38,468 nt of DNA from Bifidobacterium breve (GCA_945873335.1 CAMCCH010000004.1:1-38468); one strand, 5' to 3'; shown: positions 1-9,937, counted from the stretch's first letter. The notes: generated from the letters alone by a model not told the origin. Program-made: numbers and translations.

Positions 1-39
1 ACTTTTGCGAAGCGTTCCTGCTCCATGAGTTCTCATCAT
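1..39 (-). CDS. aspS: Aspartyl-tRNA synthetase, N-terminal fragment (cut by window edge)
   Basis: Only the first 13 codons are inside the window. They read MMRTHGAGTLRKS, which fits the usual opening of bacterial aspartyl-tRNA synthetases (an R-[ST]-H-x-A/G-G-x-L-R pattern). The fragment starts 29 bases downstream of the hisS stop on the same strand, and hisS followed by aspS is a common bacterial arrangement. The enzyme would charge tRNA-Asp in the cytoplasm. Two consecutive ATG codons (39-37 and 36-34) are possible starts, and no strong ribosome binding site is visible. The call rests on a very short stretch plus context. Confidence 0.6.
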   Translation of the reverse strand, partial: MMRTHGAGTLRKS

Positions 40-68
40 AATAAATTCAACATGTCCGATCAGTGGGT

Positions 69-1319
69 TTAGAGCGCTTGGTGTAAGGCGCTAATCGTAA
101 CTGATTTTGAAACTCCACTAGACATCTCTTTGAGTTCAACGCTACCCGACGCTAATTCCGTATCACCTAAGACAACGACATATTTTGAGCCACTCTTATC
201 TGCAGCCTTCATTGCACCTTTGAGCGCGCGCTCTCCAAATGCAATCTCAACAACGTGACCACTATCTCGCAACTGCATTGCTACAGCTAGTGCTTCACTT
301 TTGGCCTTTTCACCTAGAGGAATAATAAATAGATCTGAAGTAAAGGAGTCCTTTGGTACAACGCCCTCTGCTTGAGCTGCGAGAAGAGCGCGATCAACTC
401 CTAATCCAAATCCAATTCCTGATAGCTCTTGTCCACCTAATTGCTCCATGAGGCCGTCATAACGCCCTCCGCCACCAATACCTGATTGCGCGCCAAGATC
501 TTCATGGATAAATTCAAAGGTAGTTCCGGTGTAGTAATCAAGACCACGAACCATATGTGGATTGAGAACATAAGCAATTCCTAGGCGTTTGAGGTGTTCT
601 TGAACTTGCGCAAATTGCGCGCGAGATTCTTGCGATAGAAAATCCATAAGCAATGGCGCTTTTGCCATCATTTTCTTCATCTCTTCGCGCTTGTCATCGA
701 AGAGGCGAAGTGGGTTTATTTTCGCGCGAGCAGATGTTGCTTCATCTAAATCTAGAGTTGCAATATATTTGTCGAGTTCGACTCGGTGCGCACTTCGTGA
801 AGCGCTATCTCCTAGTGAGGTGATCTCTAATCGATAGCGTTTCAGACCAAGTGATCTAAAACCTTGATCAGCAATTGCTATGACTTCAGCATCAATGGCT
901 GGGTCATCAATTCCAATTGCTTCAATTCCAACTTGATAAAATTGTCTGAAGCGTCCAGCCTGTGGTCTTTCAGCGCGGAAGAATGCTCCGCTGTACCAAA
1001 CTTTTATTGGCAATTGTCCGCGATCCAAATTGTGCTCGATAACAGCGCGCATCACTCCAGCAGTTCCTTCAGGGCGCAGAGTTATTGAACGACCGCCGCG
1101 ATCTTCGAAGGTATACATCTCTTTAGAAACAACATCTGTCGATTCGCCAACACCACGTGTAAAGAGTTGAGTATCTTCAAAAACAGGGAGCTCCATGAGT
1201 GAATATCCGGCTAAGCGGGCTGGTGCAATAAGTCCATCGCGAACCCATTCAAATTCCCGCGATGCAGGTGGAACGTACTCGCTCACTCCTTTAGGGGCAT
1301 GTATCTTCTCTTTTTTCAT
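69..1319 (-). CDS. hisS: Histidyl-tRNA synthetase
   Basis: A class II aminoacyl-tRNA synthetase of 416 aa, normal for bacterial HisRS, that attaches histidine to tRNA-His. Visible family motifs are the motif 2 region [12 protein letters not shown] (about residue 80), [13 protein letters not shown] (about 125), the histidine-A motif [11 protein letters not shown] (about 260), and GGGGRYDGL followed by [10 protein letters not shown] (motif 3, about 300). The last 90 residues match an anticodon-binding domain. The ATG directly follows the TAA stop of the upstream metallo-hydrolase (TAAATG), so the two are almost certainly co-transcribed and translationally coupled. aspS follows downstream. Confidence 0.97.
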   Translation of the reverse strand: MKKEKIHAPKGVSEYVPPASREFEWVRDGLIAPARLAGYSLMELPVFEDTQLFTRGVGESTDVVSKEMYTFEDRGGRSITLRPEGTAGVMRAVIEHNLDRGQLPIKVWYSGAFFRAERPQAGRFRQFYQVGIEAIGIDDPAIDAEVIAIADQGFRSLGLKRYRLEITSLGDSASRSAHRVELDKYIATLDLDEATSARAKINPLRLFDDKREEMKKMMAKAPLLMDFLSQESRAQFAQVQEHLKRLGIAYVLNPHMVRGLDYYTGTTFEFIHEDLGAQSGIGGGGRYDGLMEQLGGQELSGIGFGLGVDRALLAAQAEGVVPKDSFTSDLFIIPLGEKAKSEALAVAMQLRDSGHVVEIAFGERALKGAMKAADKSGSKYVVVLGDTELASGSVELKEMSSGVSKSVTISALHQAL

Positions 1320-2003
1320 TTAGAAGCGCCCCTTATTCTTACTTGATGGTTTAGAAAAATCTTTGAGATACGGATTCGTACGACGCTCATGCCCAATAGT
1401 GGTCTCTGGACCATGCCCTGGGAGCACTCGCAATACATCATCGAGTGGCACAATCTTGTTTCGCAAACTCTCTTCCATATCTTTTGCTGACCCAGTTGGT
1501 AGATCGGTACGACCAATCGAACCAGCGAAGAGAACATCTCCGCTAACCAATATTTCATCATCAATCGTAAATATCATTGAGCCACGGGTATGACCGGGTG
1601 CATGAAAGGCCTGAACCCTCATGCCCACAATCTCAATCGCATCACCATTGCGCAATTCTCTAACATCGCCTGGTTCAACAAAGTCCATCTCATCCAATGT
1701 CGCAGCAAATTCTGTACTCAGCGCTCGCTTTGGATGCTTGAGTAATATTCGATCCTCGCTATGGATGTATGCCGGTATCGAATATCCATTAGCGACTGGG
1801 CGAATAGAGAATGTGTGGTCGAGGTGGCCATGAGTGGCAATGATTGCAACTGGCTTTAGTTTGAATCTTTCGACAATTTCTTCTATCTCTTTAGAAGTAT
1901 CAGGCATTCCAGCATCAAAGATCAGGCATTCACTGCCTTGGCTGGGGGCAATAATCCAGGTATTTGTGGCAAACATTGGTGCGGCAAAGCCTTCGACAAG
2001 CAT
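1320..2003 (-). CDS. MBL-fold metallo-hydrolase (glyoxalase II-like)
   Basis: A metallo-beta-lactamase-fold hydrolase of about 227 aa. The zinc motif THGHLDHT (HxHxDH) lies near residue 58. Further ligands are the histidine in HAPGHTRGS, the aspartate in SGDVLF and the late histidine in LPGHGPET. The family includes glyoxalase II (S-lactoylglutathione or similar thioester hydrolysis), but the substrate cannot be told from sequence. An MBL-fold gene next to hisS is also found in mycobacteria. The ORF track starts at a GTG at 2012. I prefer the ATG at 2003 because AGGTG lies 6 bases upstream of it and the protein then opens ML-x-x-GF, which matches relatives. It sits immediately before hisS. 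Confidence 0.85.
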   Translation of the reverse strand: MLVEGFAAPMFATNTWIIAPSQGSECLIFDAGMPDTSKEIEEIVERFKLKPVAIIATHGHLDHTFSIRPVANGYSIPAYIHSEDRILLKHPKRALSTEFAATLDEMDFVEPGDVRELRNGDAIEIVGMRVQAFHAPGHTRGSMIFTIDDEILVSGDVLFAGSIGRTDLPTGSAKDMEESLRNKIVPLDDVLRVLPGHGPETTIGHERRTNPYLKDFSKPSSKNKGRF

Positions 2004-2059
2004 TACTGGCACCTAAATCTCTCAAGATTACGCTCGAATAATTGGTCGGCTAGAGGCGA

Positions 2060-2090
2060 TTGACGCTAACCCCATGGGACAGGGTACCTT
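2060..2090 (+). promoter_or_regulatory. Candidate promoter for the DUF349 gene
   Basis: TTGACG (2060-2065) and TACCTT (2085-2090) resemble -35 and -10 elements with a somewhat long 19-base spacer. Initiation near 2097 would give a 5' untranslated region of about 105 bases carrying the two hairpins listed next. This is pattern-based only. Confidence 0.35.
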
Positions 2091-2124
2091 TTAGCCCATC
2101 ACAACGCTTCATCCATCACCGCTA

Positions 2125-2186
2125 CCTAAGACAGAAAATCTTAGGAGTTGAAACCATAGCGAAGGTCTCGAAGAGATCACCGCGCT
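2125..2186 (+). promoter_or_regulatory. Structured 5' leader with two hairpins upstream of the DUF349 gene
   Basis: Two tandem hairpins can be drawn. The first is a perfect 7-bp stem CCTAAGA/TCTTAGG with a 7-base loop (2125-2145). The second is GGTCTC-GAA-GAGATC (2164-2178; 6 bp including one G-U), extended by an outer AGCG/CGCT pairing (2158-2161 with 2183-2186) across a small internal loop. The gene's AAAGGA ribosome binding site follows directly (about 2188-2193). No T-run follows either hairpin, so these are not simple terminators. I do not recognise a known riboswitch or ribosomal-protein leader. A cis-regulatory RNA role is inference. Confidence 0.45.
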
Positions 2187-2202
2187 GAAAGGAACATAAA
2201 CC

Positions 2203-3504
2203 ATGTCCGACTTCAACCCACAATCAATTGCTCCCTCTGCTGCAAGTGCTCTCATAGGAGATCCTGCACAATTTGGTCGAGTTGCTGAAGATGGAACGGT
2301 TTACGTAAGAACTCCTAAAGGCGAAAAAGCAGTTGGATCATATCCAGGTAAGAGTGCAGAAGAAGCGCTCGCTTACTTTGTCAGAAAATTTGAATTAGTT
2401 GCAGGCGAAATAGCACTTCTCGCTGCGCGCATCAAGAGTGGCGCGATGGTTCCCTCCGATGCACACATCGCCGTAAAGAAGCTACGCGATCAAGTTCGCG
2501 AACTCAACGGTGTTGGCGATTTAGCCGCCCTTGCTTCATCAGTAGAACAACTAGAGCCACTTATCGAGGGTCATCGCGAAGCATATGAAGCTAAGAAGGC
2601 TGCAGAAGCTGCTGCCAAAAGCGCTCGCCGTGAGCAAATTCTTGTAGAAAAAGAGAAGATTGTTGTCGAGGCCGAATCTCTTGCAATGTCAGAAAATTGG
2701 AAAGTAACTGGTGATCGTCTCAAGCAACTTCTAGACGAATGGAAGCTTGCTCCTCGTTTAGATAAGAAAGCCGATGGCGATCTTTGGAAGAGATTCTCAA
2801 GTTCACGCAACAAGTTTGATAAGCGTCGCCGCACTCACTTTGCTTCCCTTGAGGCTACACAAAGCGTAGTAAGTGATGCCAAGAAAGCACTCGTTGCACA
2901 AGCCGAAGCACTTGCTACATCTACAGATTGGGTAGCAACCGCTCGTCAATTCAAAACTCTTATGGATGCCTGGAAAGCAGCTGGACGCGGCAAGCCAAGT
3001 GATGACACTAAATTGTGGGCAAAGTTCAAGAAGTCCCAAGATGCATTCTTCGCGGCAAAAATTGCTGACCTAGAAAAACGTGATGTAACTATGGCAGCAA
3101 ATCTTGCTAAGCGTGAAGAATTGCTTCCACTCATTGAAGCGCTGCTTCCAATCAAAGATTTGAAAGAGGCTAAGAACGCACTTCGCGATCATCTTCGTTC
3201 ATGGGAGAAGATTGGAATGACTCATCGCGACAAGCGCAGCGCACTCGATGCTCGTGTGCGTGTGGTCGAAGAGGCAATCAAAGCTGCAGAAGCAGAGGTA
3301 TGGCGCAAAACTGATCCTGCTGCAAAGGCACGTGCCAATGAAGTTGTTCGCCAGCTCAGCGATGCTATTGATAATTATGAAAAGGCAGCAGCAAAGGCAA
3401 CTGCAGCAGGAAATGCTAAGAAGGCTGCTGAGGCTCTTGAATCTGCAGCTGCTCGTCGTGTTTGGCTGGCCGAAGCTGAAAAGGGTTTAGCAGAGTTCAA
3501 TTGA
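2203..3504 (+). CDS. DUF349 domain-containing protein
   Basis: A 433-aa, strongly helical, Lys/Ala/Glu-rich protein with repeated DUF349-type units. The pattern W-(x)n-LLxEWKLAxR...DxxLWKRF...FDxRR recurs around residues 165-215 (ENWKVTGDRLKQLLDEWK), 245-290 (TDWVATARQFKTLMDAWK) and 305-350. The DUF349 family is widespread in actinobacteria but has no settled function, and none is assigned here. No signal peptide or membrane segment is seen, so it is probably cytoplasmic. The ATG has a good AAAGGA site about 9 bases upstream. The gene is convergent with rel, with only 10 bases between the two stops, and it lies divergent to the hisS operon behind a hairpin-rich leader. Confidence 0.85.
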   Translation: MSDFNPQSIAPSAASALIGDPAQFGRVAEDGTVYVRTPKGEKAVGSYPGKSAEEALAYFVRKFELVAGEIALLAARIKSGAMVPSDAHIAVKKLRDQVRELNGVGDLAALASSVEQLEPLIEGHREAYEAKKAAEAAAKSARREQILVEKEKIVVEAESLAMSENWKVTGDRLKQLLDEWKLAPRLDKKADGDLWKRFSSSRNKFDKRRRTHFASLEATQSVVSDAKKALVAQAEALATSTDWVATARQFKTLMDAWKAAGRGKPSDDTKLWAKFKKSQDAFFAAKIADLEKRDVTMAANLAKREELLPLIEALLPIKDLKEAKNALRDHLRSWEKIGMTHRDKRSALDARVRVVEEAIKAAEAEVWRKTDPAAKARANEVVRQLSDAIDNYEKAAAKATAAGNAKKAAEALESAAARRVWLAEAEKGLAEFN

Positions 3505-3514
3505 TTCTTAGTAG

Positions 3515-5677
3515 TTAGTTGTTAGTTGTTCTATAAACGTCATAAACACCTTCAATGGTGCGAACTGCCGCTAATACTGCATCGAGATGTTTGGCGTCTG
3601 CCATTTCAAATGTAAATCGTGAGAATGCAGTTCTATCTTTTGAGGTCGTAACTGATGCACTCAAAATATTTACATGCTGATCCGAAAGTGTTCTCGTTAC
3701 ATCTGCGAGTAGAGATGGACGATCCAGGGCTTCAACTTGAATATTGACTAGGAATACACTCGCCGCGCCTGCACGCCAACGAACCTCTACAACACGCTCA
3801 TTCTGAGTTGAGCGCAGATCATCGGCATTAATGCAGTCCGCGCGATGAATCGAAACACCACTTCCTTTTGTTATGAAACCCATAATCGAGTCGCCGGGAA
3901 CGGGCGTACAGCATCGGGCAAGTTTTACTAAAACATCACCTACGCCTATTACCTCTACAGCATTACTTGAACGCCTTGAAGAAGTCACATGAGTTGGAAG
4001 AACATCCATTGTTGGTTCGGGATGAGAATCCTCTACCGACATTGAGGCGACAAGTTTTTCGATAATCGATGCGGCAGAGACATGACCATCACCAACTGCC
4101 GAATAAAGCGCTTCAATATCTGTATAGCGAAGTTCGTGCGCCAATTCCAATAGAGAATGTCCGGCAAAAATCTTCTGCAATGGAAGTCCTGCTTTGCGCA
4201 TTTGGCGAGCAATGGATTCGCGTCCTGCATCAATTGCTTCTTCTCTGCGCTCCTTGCTAAACCACGCTTTGATCTTTGATCTGGCTCTTGGACTCTTTAC
4301 AAAGTTGAGCCAGTCGCGACTTGGACTCGCAGAATCACTTTTGTTAGTAACAATTTCTACAACATCACCATTCGCCAACTTTGATTCCAGAGGGACAAGG
4401 CGTCCATTGACCTTTGCTCCAGCGCATCGATCGCCAACATCTGTGTGAACCGAATATGCAAAATCAACAGGCGTTGAACCACTAGGTAGAGCTATAACGC
4501 TTCCCTTCGGTGTGAAAACAAATACTTCGGGTGAACCTAAATCAAAACGTAGCGCTTCAAGAAATTCTGAAGGGTCCTCCGTCTCTTTCTGCCATTCGTG
4601 CAATTGGCGCAGCCAGAGCATTTCTGGTGAAGATGAATTACTTTCATTTCCCTGCTTGTATTTCCAATGAGCAGCGATACCGAACTCAGCGCGCGAGTGC
4701 ATATCGTAGGTTCGAATCTGTATCTCAATTGCCTTACCTGTTGGACCAATCACTGTTGTGTGTAGCGATTGATATAAATTGAATTTAGGCATCGCTATAT
4801 AGTCTTTAAAACGTCCAGGTACCGGGCTCCAACGCGCATGAATAGAACCAAGGACTGCATAGCAATCGCGAACATCTTCGACAAGAACGCGAATACCTAC
4901 GAGGTCATAAATATCATTGAAATCGCGTCCGCGAACAACCATCTTTTGATAGACGCTAAAGAAATGCTTTTGCCGACCAGTAACTGTTGCTTCAATGCCG
5001 TCACGAAGTAAGTCCTCACGAACCGCTGTGATTACATCCTCGCTCAGCGCCTGACGAGCAGGTGAGCGATCTGCAACGAGGCGAGCAATCTCCTCAAATT
5101 TCTTAGGTTCCAAAACTTCGAAGGAGAGATCTTCCAATTCCCACTTAATGGCGTTCATGCCGAGGCGGTGTGCAAGTGGCGCATAAATATCGAGTGTCTC
5201 ACGTGCTTTGCGATTAGCACTTTCAGGCGATACATACTTCCACGTGCGTGCGTTATGGAGACGATCTGCAAGTTTGATAACAAGAACTCGAATATCTCGC
5301 GACATAGCAACAACCATCTTGCGTACTGTTTCGGCCTCTGCAGTTGGTCCGTATGTGAGTTTGTCTAGCTTCGTGACGCCATCTACTAGAGATGCAATCT
5401 CATCGCCAAAATCACTTCGTAATTGCTCTAATGAATACGGCGTATCTTCAACGGTGTCGTGAAGTAGCGCAGCGATAATCGTTGCTGGATTCAGTCCCAG
5501 TTCAGCGAGAATTTCAGCGACTGCAACTGGGTGCGTTATGTATCGATCACCAGATTTACGCAATTGCCCTTCGTGCGCTTCCTGCGCAATCAGAAAAGCT
5601 CGCTCCACATTTTCCAGTGGAGCGTTTGCATGGTTTTCTTTGAGTGCACTAAGAATCGGTGCAATCAAAGTATCCAT
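3515..5677 (-). CDS. relA: Bifunctional (p)ppGpp synthetase/hydrolase (RSH, Rel)
   Basis: A 720-aa long RSH enzyme that makes and degrades (p)ppGpp in the stringent response. Domains in order are an HD hydrolase (H49 in ITHP, LLHDTVEDT at 71-79, RLHNARTW near 142), a synthetase (GRQKHFFSVYQKM, RFKDYIAMPK, YQSLHTTVIGP), TGS (VFVFTPKGSVIALPSG), a CC/zinc-finger region (ARCCTPVPGD) and a C-terminal ACT domain. The RFKD sequence matches the RxKD signature of bifunctional Rel/SpoT-type enzymes, not the ExDD of synthetase-only RelA. The hydrolase residues look intact. It lies 13 bases downstream of secF on the same strand. The apt gene present between secF and rel in mycobacteria is absent here. 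Confidence 0.96.
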   Translation of the reverse strand: MDTLIAPILSALKENHANAPLENVERAFLIAQEAHEGQLRKSGDRYITHPVAVAEILAELGLNPATIIAALLHDTVEDTPYSLEQLRSDFGDEIASLVDGVTKLDKLTYGPTAEAETVRKMVVAMSRDIRVLVIKLADRLHNARTWKYVSPESANRKARETLDIYAPLAHRLGMNAIKWELEDLSFEVLEPKKFEEIARLVADRSPARQALSEDVITAVREDLLRDGIEATVTGRQKHFFSVYQKMVVRGRDFNDIYDLVGIRVLVEDVRDCYAVLGSIHARWSPVPGRFKDYIAMPKFNLYQSLHTTVIGPTGKAIEIQIRTYDMHSRAEFGIAAHWKYKQGNESNSSSPEMLWLRQLHEWQKETEDPSEFLEALRFDLGSPEVFVFTPKGSVIALPSGSTPVDFAYSVHTDVGDRCAGAKVNGRLVPLESKLANGDVVEIVTNKSDSASPSRDWLNFVKSPRARSKIKAWFSKERREEAIDAGRESIARQMRKAGLPLQKIFAGHSLLELAHELRYTDIEALYSAVGDGHVSAASIIEKLVASMSVEDSHPEPTMDVLPTHVTSSRRSSNAVEVIGVGDVLVKLARCCTPVPGDSIMGFITKGSGVSIHRADCINADDLRSTQNERVVEVRWRAGAASVFLVNIQVEALDRPSLLADVTRTLSDQHVNILSASVTTSKDRTAFSRFTFEMADAKHLDAVLAAVRTIEGVYDVYRTTNN

Positions 5678-5690
5678 TTAGATCACGTCC

Positions 5691-6764
5691 CTACTTGCGA
5701 CCTTTTCGCTTAGGTTGATTACGTGGGCCACGTCGCTCTGCCACAACTGTTGAACCAGAAGCACTGGTTGCAGCAGATGAACCATCAGAATGTGACGCTG
5801 CTCCCCCGCGCGCATTGACTCGCTTTGCAAGTGCTTGCATTGCTGGTTCGCGCTCACGTAGAACAGCCAAGATGGGCGTTGCAATAAAGATCGAGGAATA
5901 TGTACCAGTTGCTAGACCAATAAAGAGTGCAAGTGATAGATCCTTCAAAGTTCCAGCACCAAGTAAGCCTGCACCAACAAAGAGGATAGAACCAACTGGT
6001 AGCAAGGCAATCAAGGAAGTATTGAAAGAGCGAACGAGCGTTTGATTGACGGCAAGATTTGCGGCTTGTGAATATGTGCTCTTTGAGGTTGAAGTAATTG
6101 TTCGAGTATTTTCTCGAACTTTATCGAACACAACAACCGTGTCATAGAGCGAATACCCAAGGATAGTAAGGAAGCCGATCACCGTCGCGGGCGTTACATC
6201 AAATCCAACGAGTGCATAAATTCCTACAGTAATAAAGACGTCGTGAACTACAGCAATAATTGCTGCAATCGCCATTTTTGGTTCGAATGCCATAGCAAGA
6301 TAGAGCATCACGACAATCACAAAGCCAATAAGTCCGTACAGAGCCTTGCGAGTGATTTCTTTACCCCACGAAGGGCCAACTATTTGAGTATCAATAGAGC
6401 CTACTGAAACCCCAAGTTTGCTAGCGAGTGCATCCTGGAGTTGATTTGATTCAACAGTAGATAGAGCTCCGGTTTGAACACGTACTTTCTCTGTACCAAT
6501 TTTCTGAATGATTGTTTCACTGGTAATTCCAGTTGACTCAACCGCAGCGCGAGCATCTTCAACTGTTACACCCTGCTTTGTGATGATGTAGGAAGAGCCA
6601 CCTTTGAATTCGATTCCAAGATGTAAGCCCTGAATAGCAAGTGCACCGATAGATGCAAGTATGAGGAGTGCGGAGATTGCATACCAGCGACGACGCTTTC
6701 CGATGAAATCAATTGAAGTTTCACCGCGATACAAACGTCCACCCATGCCTGATAGTGATGACAT
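5691..6764 (-). CDS. secF: Protein translocase subunit SecF
   Basis: A 357-aa inner-membrane protein of the SecDF complex, which uses proton motive force to assist late steps of Sec-dependent export. It has an N-terminal transmembrane segment (about residues 28-46), the family motif GIEFKGG at about 51-57, a periplasmic-type loop, then five further hydrophobic segments with VIGFLTILGYSLYDTVVVFDKVREN, a typical SecF sequence. The C-terminus is basic (RNQPKRKGRK). The ATG has a strong GGAGG site 7 bases upstream, within the end of secD. It is co-transcribed with secD (2-base gap), and rel follows. Confidence 0.96.
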   Translation of the reverse strand: MSSLSGMGGRLYRGETSIDFIGKRRRWYAISALLILASIGALAIQGLHLGIEFKGGSSYIITKQGVTVEDARAAVESTGITSETIIQKIGTEKVRVQTGALSTVESNQLQDALASKLGVSVGSIDTQIVGPSWGKEITRKALYGLIGFVIVVMLYLAMAFEPKMAIAAIIAVVHDVFITVGIYALVGFDVTPATVIGFLTILGYSLYDTVVVFDKVRENTRTITSTSKSTYSQAANLAVNQTLVRSFNTSLIALLPVGSILFVGAGLLGAGTLKDLSLALFIGLATGTYSSIFIATPILAVLREREPAMQALAKRVNARGGAASHSDGSSAATSASGSTVVAERRGPRNQPKRKGRK

Positions 6765-6766
6765 TG

Positions 6767-8287
6767 TTATGCCTCCTTTGGTGCAGAAATTGTTCCCAGG
6801 CTCTTAGCCGAGAAACCTGAGAGCGGATGACCTGAACTGTAGAAATTGAGTCTAGAGATAATGCTAGTAATTGGTTTCGTGAAGGCGAAGACAACTACTA
6901 AGTCAACCAGTGTTGTAAGTCCTAGAGTGAAGGCGAAGCCTCGCACTCCACCGACTGCAAAGAAATAGAGAAGCACTGCAGCGATGATAGATACAAAGTC
7001 GGCAACAATAATTGTTCGACGGGCTCGCGTCCAGCCAGTCTCAACTGCCGAACGTAGTGATCTTCCCTCGCGCACTTCATCTCGAATACGTTCGAAGTAA
7101 ACGATGAATGAGTCGGCGGTAATACCGATAGCGACAATGAGACCGGCTATACCTGCCAATGTAAGAGTGAATCCAATCCACTTACCAAGAAGGAGAATAA
7201 GTAGATAGACCAGACCAGCTGCAATCGCTAATGAACCAACAGTGATAAGACCGAGTCCACGGTAATAAAGAATTGAATAGATAAGAACCAAAATCAATCC
7301 AAGTGCACCGGCAAGTAAGCCTGCTTGCAACTGATCGGATCCCAGTGTTGGCGAAATCTGCTGCACTTCGCCACGATCAAATGCAAGTGGTAGTGCTCCA
7401 TATTTCAAAACATTTGCAAGATCTGCAGCCTCTGTTTGAGTGAAGCTTCCAGTGATTTGGGCATTACCTGAAGGAATCGGTTCGTTGATACGTGGCGCAG
7501 AAACAACTAATCCATCGAGGACAATTGCAACTTGATTTAGAGGAGTTGTAAGTGATGTAACGCGAGTTGTAAGCGCTCCAAATGCTTTTGTTCCTTCATC
7601 ATTGAAAGTAAGTGATACATACCAAATGCTTCCACCTTGTGTATCAAGACCGGCACTTGCTTTAGAAACTTGGCGTCCTAAAACTTCAGCAGGTGCCAAA
7701 ATATACTTGCTTCCGCCTTCTCGACTACAAGCAACAATGGCTTGATCTGCAGCATCACTACCTGTTCCTTGTCGATTTGCATCGATCGAACAATCCAATT
7801 TTGCAAAACGCGCATTTACATCTGGAGCGATACCAGCGACGGGGGTTGCGGCAGTGGCTGTATCTGAAAGATTTGGAACTCCAGAAGTTTCTGCAAGTAC
7901 TTGTCTAAAGCGAAGTTCTGCAGTCTGTCCAACCAACTCAACAACGCGTCGTCCAGTATCGCCAGGAACAGAGATAACAATTTGACGATTTGTGCCGCTA
8001 CCCTGCGCGGTTACTTCACTCTCTGCAACACCGAGTGAGTTCACACGCTGGCGAATGATCGAAACTGCTTGATCAATAGCTTCGTTAGTAACTTTTCCAT
8101 CTTCACCTGGTGCGATACGTGGTTGAAGAGTCACACTCGTTCCGCCTCGAAGGTCTAGACCTAAGCGAACTTGTGTTGCTCCTTGAATAAAGACCGCACC
8201 GAGTAGAGCAAAGAGAACGAGGGCCAAAATTGCCAGAGTACGTCCTGGGCGGGCAGACGTCTTTACAGGTTTAGTAGTTGTAGACAT
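6767..8287 (-). CDS. secD: Protein translocase subunit SecD
   Basis: A 506-aa partner of SecF. It has an N-terminal membrane segment (residues 18-36), the motif GLDLRGGTSV near 44, a large external domain (P1-like, residues about 55-320), and a C-terminal block of five membrane helices with AGLIVAIGITADSFIVYFERIRDE. The ruvB stop lies 11 bases upstream. YajC, which precedes secD in many bacteria including mycobacteria, is missing from this position. A TAGACT hexamer overlapping the ruvB stop sits 8 bases before the ATG and might be an internal promoter; this is weak. Confidence 0.96.
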   Translation of the reverse strand: MSTTTKPVKTSARPGRTLAILALVLFALLGAVFIQGATQVRLGLDLRGGTSVTLQPRIAPGEDGKVTNEAIDQAVSIIRQRVNSLGVAESEVTAQGSGTNRQIVISVPGDTGRRVVELVGQTAELRFRQVLAETSGVPNLSDTATAATPVAGIAPDVNARFAKLDCSIDANRQGTGSDAADQAIVACSREGGSKYILAPAEVLGRQVSKASAGLDTQGGSIWYVSLTFNDEGTKAFGALTTRVTSLTTPLNQVAIVLDGLVVSAPRINEPIPSGNAQITGSFTQTEAADLANVLKYGALPLAFDRGEVQQISPTLGSDQLQAGLLAGALGLILVLIYSILYYRGLGLITVGSLAIAAGLVYLLILLLGKWIGFTLTLAGIAGLIVAIGITADSFIVYFERIRDEVREGRSLRSAVETGWTRARRTIIVADFVSIIAAVLLYFFAVGGVRGFAFTLGLTTLVDLVVVFAFTKPITSIISRLNFYSSGHPLSGFSAKSLGTISAPKEA

Positions 8288-8298
8288 AGGACGAGAGT

Positions 8299-9345
8299 CT
8301 AGGCATCAGGCGCAGGTGTGTCGAAAAGGGTCGCAATTCCAGCGGGTGGTGTTCGTCCTATATGGCTCCAGCCCAATGCTGTTGCAATACGTCCTCGCGG
8401 AGTTCTAGCCATAAATCCATTGCGAACCAGGAATGGTTCAGCGACAGATTCGACCGTCTCAACCTCTTCGCCCACGGCAATAGCCAGAGTGGATAGACCG
8501 ACCGGTCCCCCGTTGAAGCGCTCAACGAGTGCAATAAGAACCGCGCGATCGAGTCGATCTAATCCGATTTCATCTACTTCATAAATTTCGAGAGCAGCTC
8601 GCGCATCTGCAAGAGTTATTGATGAACTTCCTTGAACTTGTGCGTAATCTCGAACTCGACGCAATAATCTATTTGCGATGCGCGGTGTACCTCGTGAACG
8701 TCGCGCAATCTCACTCACCGATTTGGTATCGATAGTGACACCCAACAACTTTGCGCTTCGCACCAATACTCTCTCTAATTCACTCTCTTGATAAAAATCA
8801 AGATGCGCTGTGAAACCGAAACGATCGCGCAGCGGACTTGGCAATAATCCGGCGCGAGTTGTTGCTCCAACCAATGTGAAATGTGGAAGCTGTAAAGGAA
8901 TCGCTGTAGCACCGGGGCCTTTGCCTACTACGACGTCGACTCGGAAATCTTCCATAGCTAGATATAAGAGTTCTTCTGCTGGTCTCGGCAAGCGATGAAT
9001 TTCATCGAGAAAAAGAATCTCGCCTTCAACTAATGAAGAGAGAATTGCTGCCAAATCTCCGGCATGTGTAATTGCAGGACCACTCGTAATTCGTATGGGC
9101 GTATCCATCTCGCTTGCAAGAATGAGGGCCAATGTTGTTTTTCCTAAACCTGGAGGACCTGACAATAAAATGTGATCGGCGCTTGCACCTCGTTGGCGTG
9201 CGGCAGATAAGAGAACGTCGATTTGTTCACGCACGCGTTCTTGGCCTATAAATTCCTTGAGGTTTTTAGGACGTAGAGCATTCTCCAAAACGGATTCTTC
9301 CCCCAACGACTGCGCAGCGACTAAACGCTCTTCGCTATTTTCCAT
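8299..9345 (-). CDS. ruvB: Holliday junction branch migration ATPase RuvB
   Basis: A 348-aa AAA+ motor of the RuvABC resolvasome. It has Walker [12 protein letters not shown] (about residue 57), Walker [10 protein letters not shown] (about 107), sensor/arginine-finger region [20 protein letters not shown], and a C-terminal winged-helix domain. The ORF track begins at 9405, but I take the ATG at 9345 ([10 protein letters not shown]). That gives the family's normal length and an 11-base overlap with the end of ruvA (ATGGAAAATAG), whereas the longer version would overlap ruvA by 71 bases with no homologous sequence. It is the last gene of the yebC-ruvCAB group, and secD follows. Confidence 0.96.
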   Translation of the reverse strand: MENSEERLVAAQSLGEESVLENALRPKNLKEFIGQERVREQIDVLLSAARQRGASADHILLSGPPGLGKTTLALILASEMDTPIRITSGPAITHAGDLAAILSSLVEGEILFLDEIHRLPRPAEELLYLAMEDFRVDVVVGKGPGATAIPLQLPHFTLVGATTRAGLLPSPLRDRFGFTAHLDFYQESELERVLVRSAKLLGVTIDTKSVSEIARRSRGTPRIANRLLRRVRDYAQVQGSSSITLADARAALEIYEVDEIGLDRLDRAVLIALVERFNGGPVGLSTLAIAVGEEVETVESVAEPFLVRNGFMARTPRGRIATALGWSHIGRTPPAGIATLFDTPAPDA

Positions 9346-9937
9346 TTGCAAGCGCTTTCTTGAGTAAATCACCGAGTGCAACATCGGCTGGATCAATGCC
9401 TTCATTTTGTAAACGTGAAACTAAAGCACTGATTGCATTATCAGAATCTTTAGGAGTAAAACCGAGTGACACAAGTGCGCTAGTGAGCTGTTCGCGCCAC
9501 GCAGGCTGATGGCTCAGATGGTTGGCGTGTGCACCCACACGAGTCATCTTGCCTTTTAGTTCGAGAATCATGCGTTGAGCACCCTTTTTACCGATGCCTG
9601 GGACTTTCTCAATTGCTGCAACATTTTCTTGCGCAATAGCGCGACCTAGATCTTCAATTGAAAGAGATCCCAATATTGATAGTGCGACTTTTGGACCTAC
9701 TCCTGAAACAGTCTGCAACAGTTCAAAAGTGTTCTTACTTTCTTCATCTAGAAAACCAAAAAGTGTCAATGAATCCTCGCGAACAACCAGAGACGTATGC
9801 ACAATAGCTTGCGCTCCTAGAGTCAGGGATGCACTCGTAGCACTGGTTACTAAGACTGCATAACCGACACCTTGAACTTCGATAATCACTCTATCGCTTA
9901 GAAGTGAGCGGACAGTTCCATTGAGCAACGAAATCAT
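9335..9937 (-). CDS. ruvA: Holliday junction DNA-binding protein RuvA
   Basis: A 200-aa tetrameric Holliday-junction binding protein that loads RuvB. Domain I (OB-fold, residues 1-63) opens MISLLNGTV. Two helix-hairpin-helix motifs are visible, [17 protein letters not shown] (about 72-88) and [16 protein letters not shown] (about 108-124). A short linker leads to domain III ([16 protein letters not shown]), which contacts RuvB. The start ATG overlaps the ruvC stop as ATGA, showing translational coupling. Confidence 0.96.
   Translation of the reverse strand: MISLLNGTVRSLLSDRVIIEVQGVGYAVLVTSATSASLTLGAQAIVHTSLVVREDSLTLFGFLDEESKNTFELLQTVSGVGPKVALSILGSLSIEDLGRAIAQENVAAIEKVPGIGKKGAQRMILELKGKMTRVGAHANHLSHQPAWREQLTSALVSLGFTPKDSDNAISALVSRLQNEGIDPADVALGDLLKKALANGK

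Noticed and set aside
3505-3535. TTAGTTGTTAGTTGTT-like short tandem repetition at the DUF349/rel convergent junction
   Set aside because: It is a few bases of simple repeat overlapping the rel C-terminal codons; no hairpin or terminator can be drawn from it.
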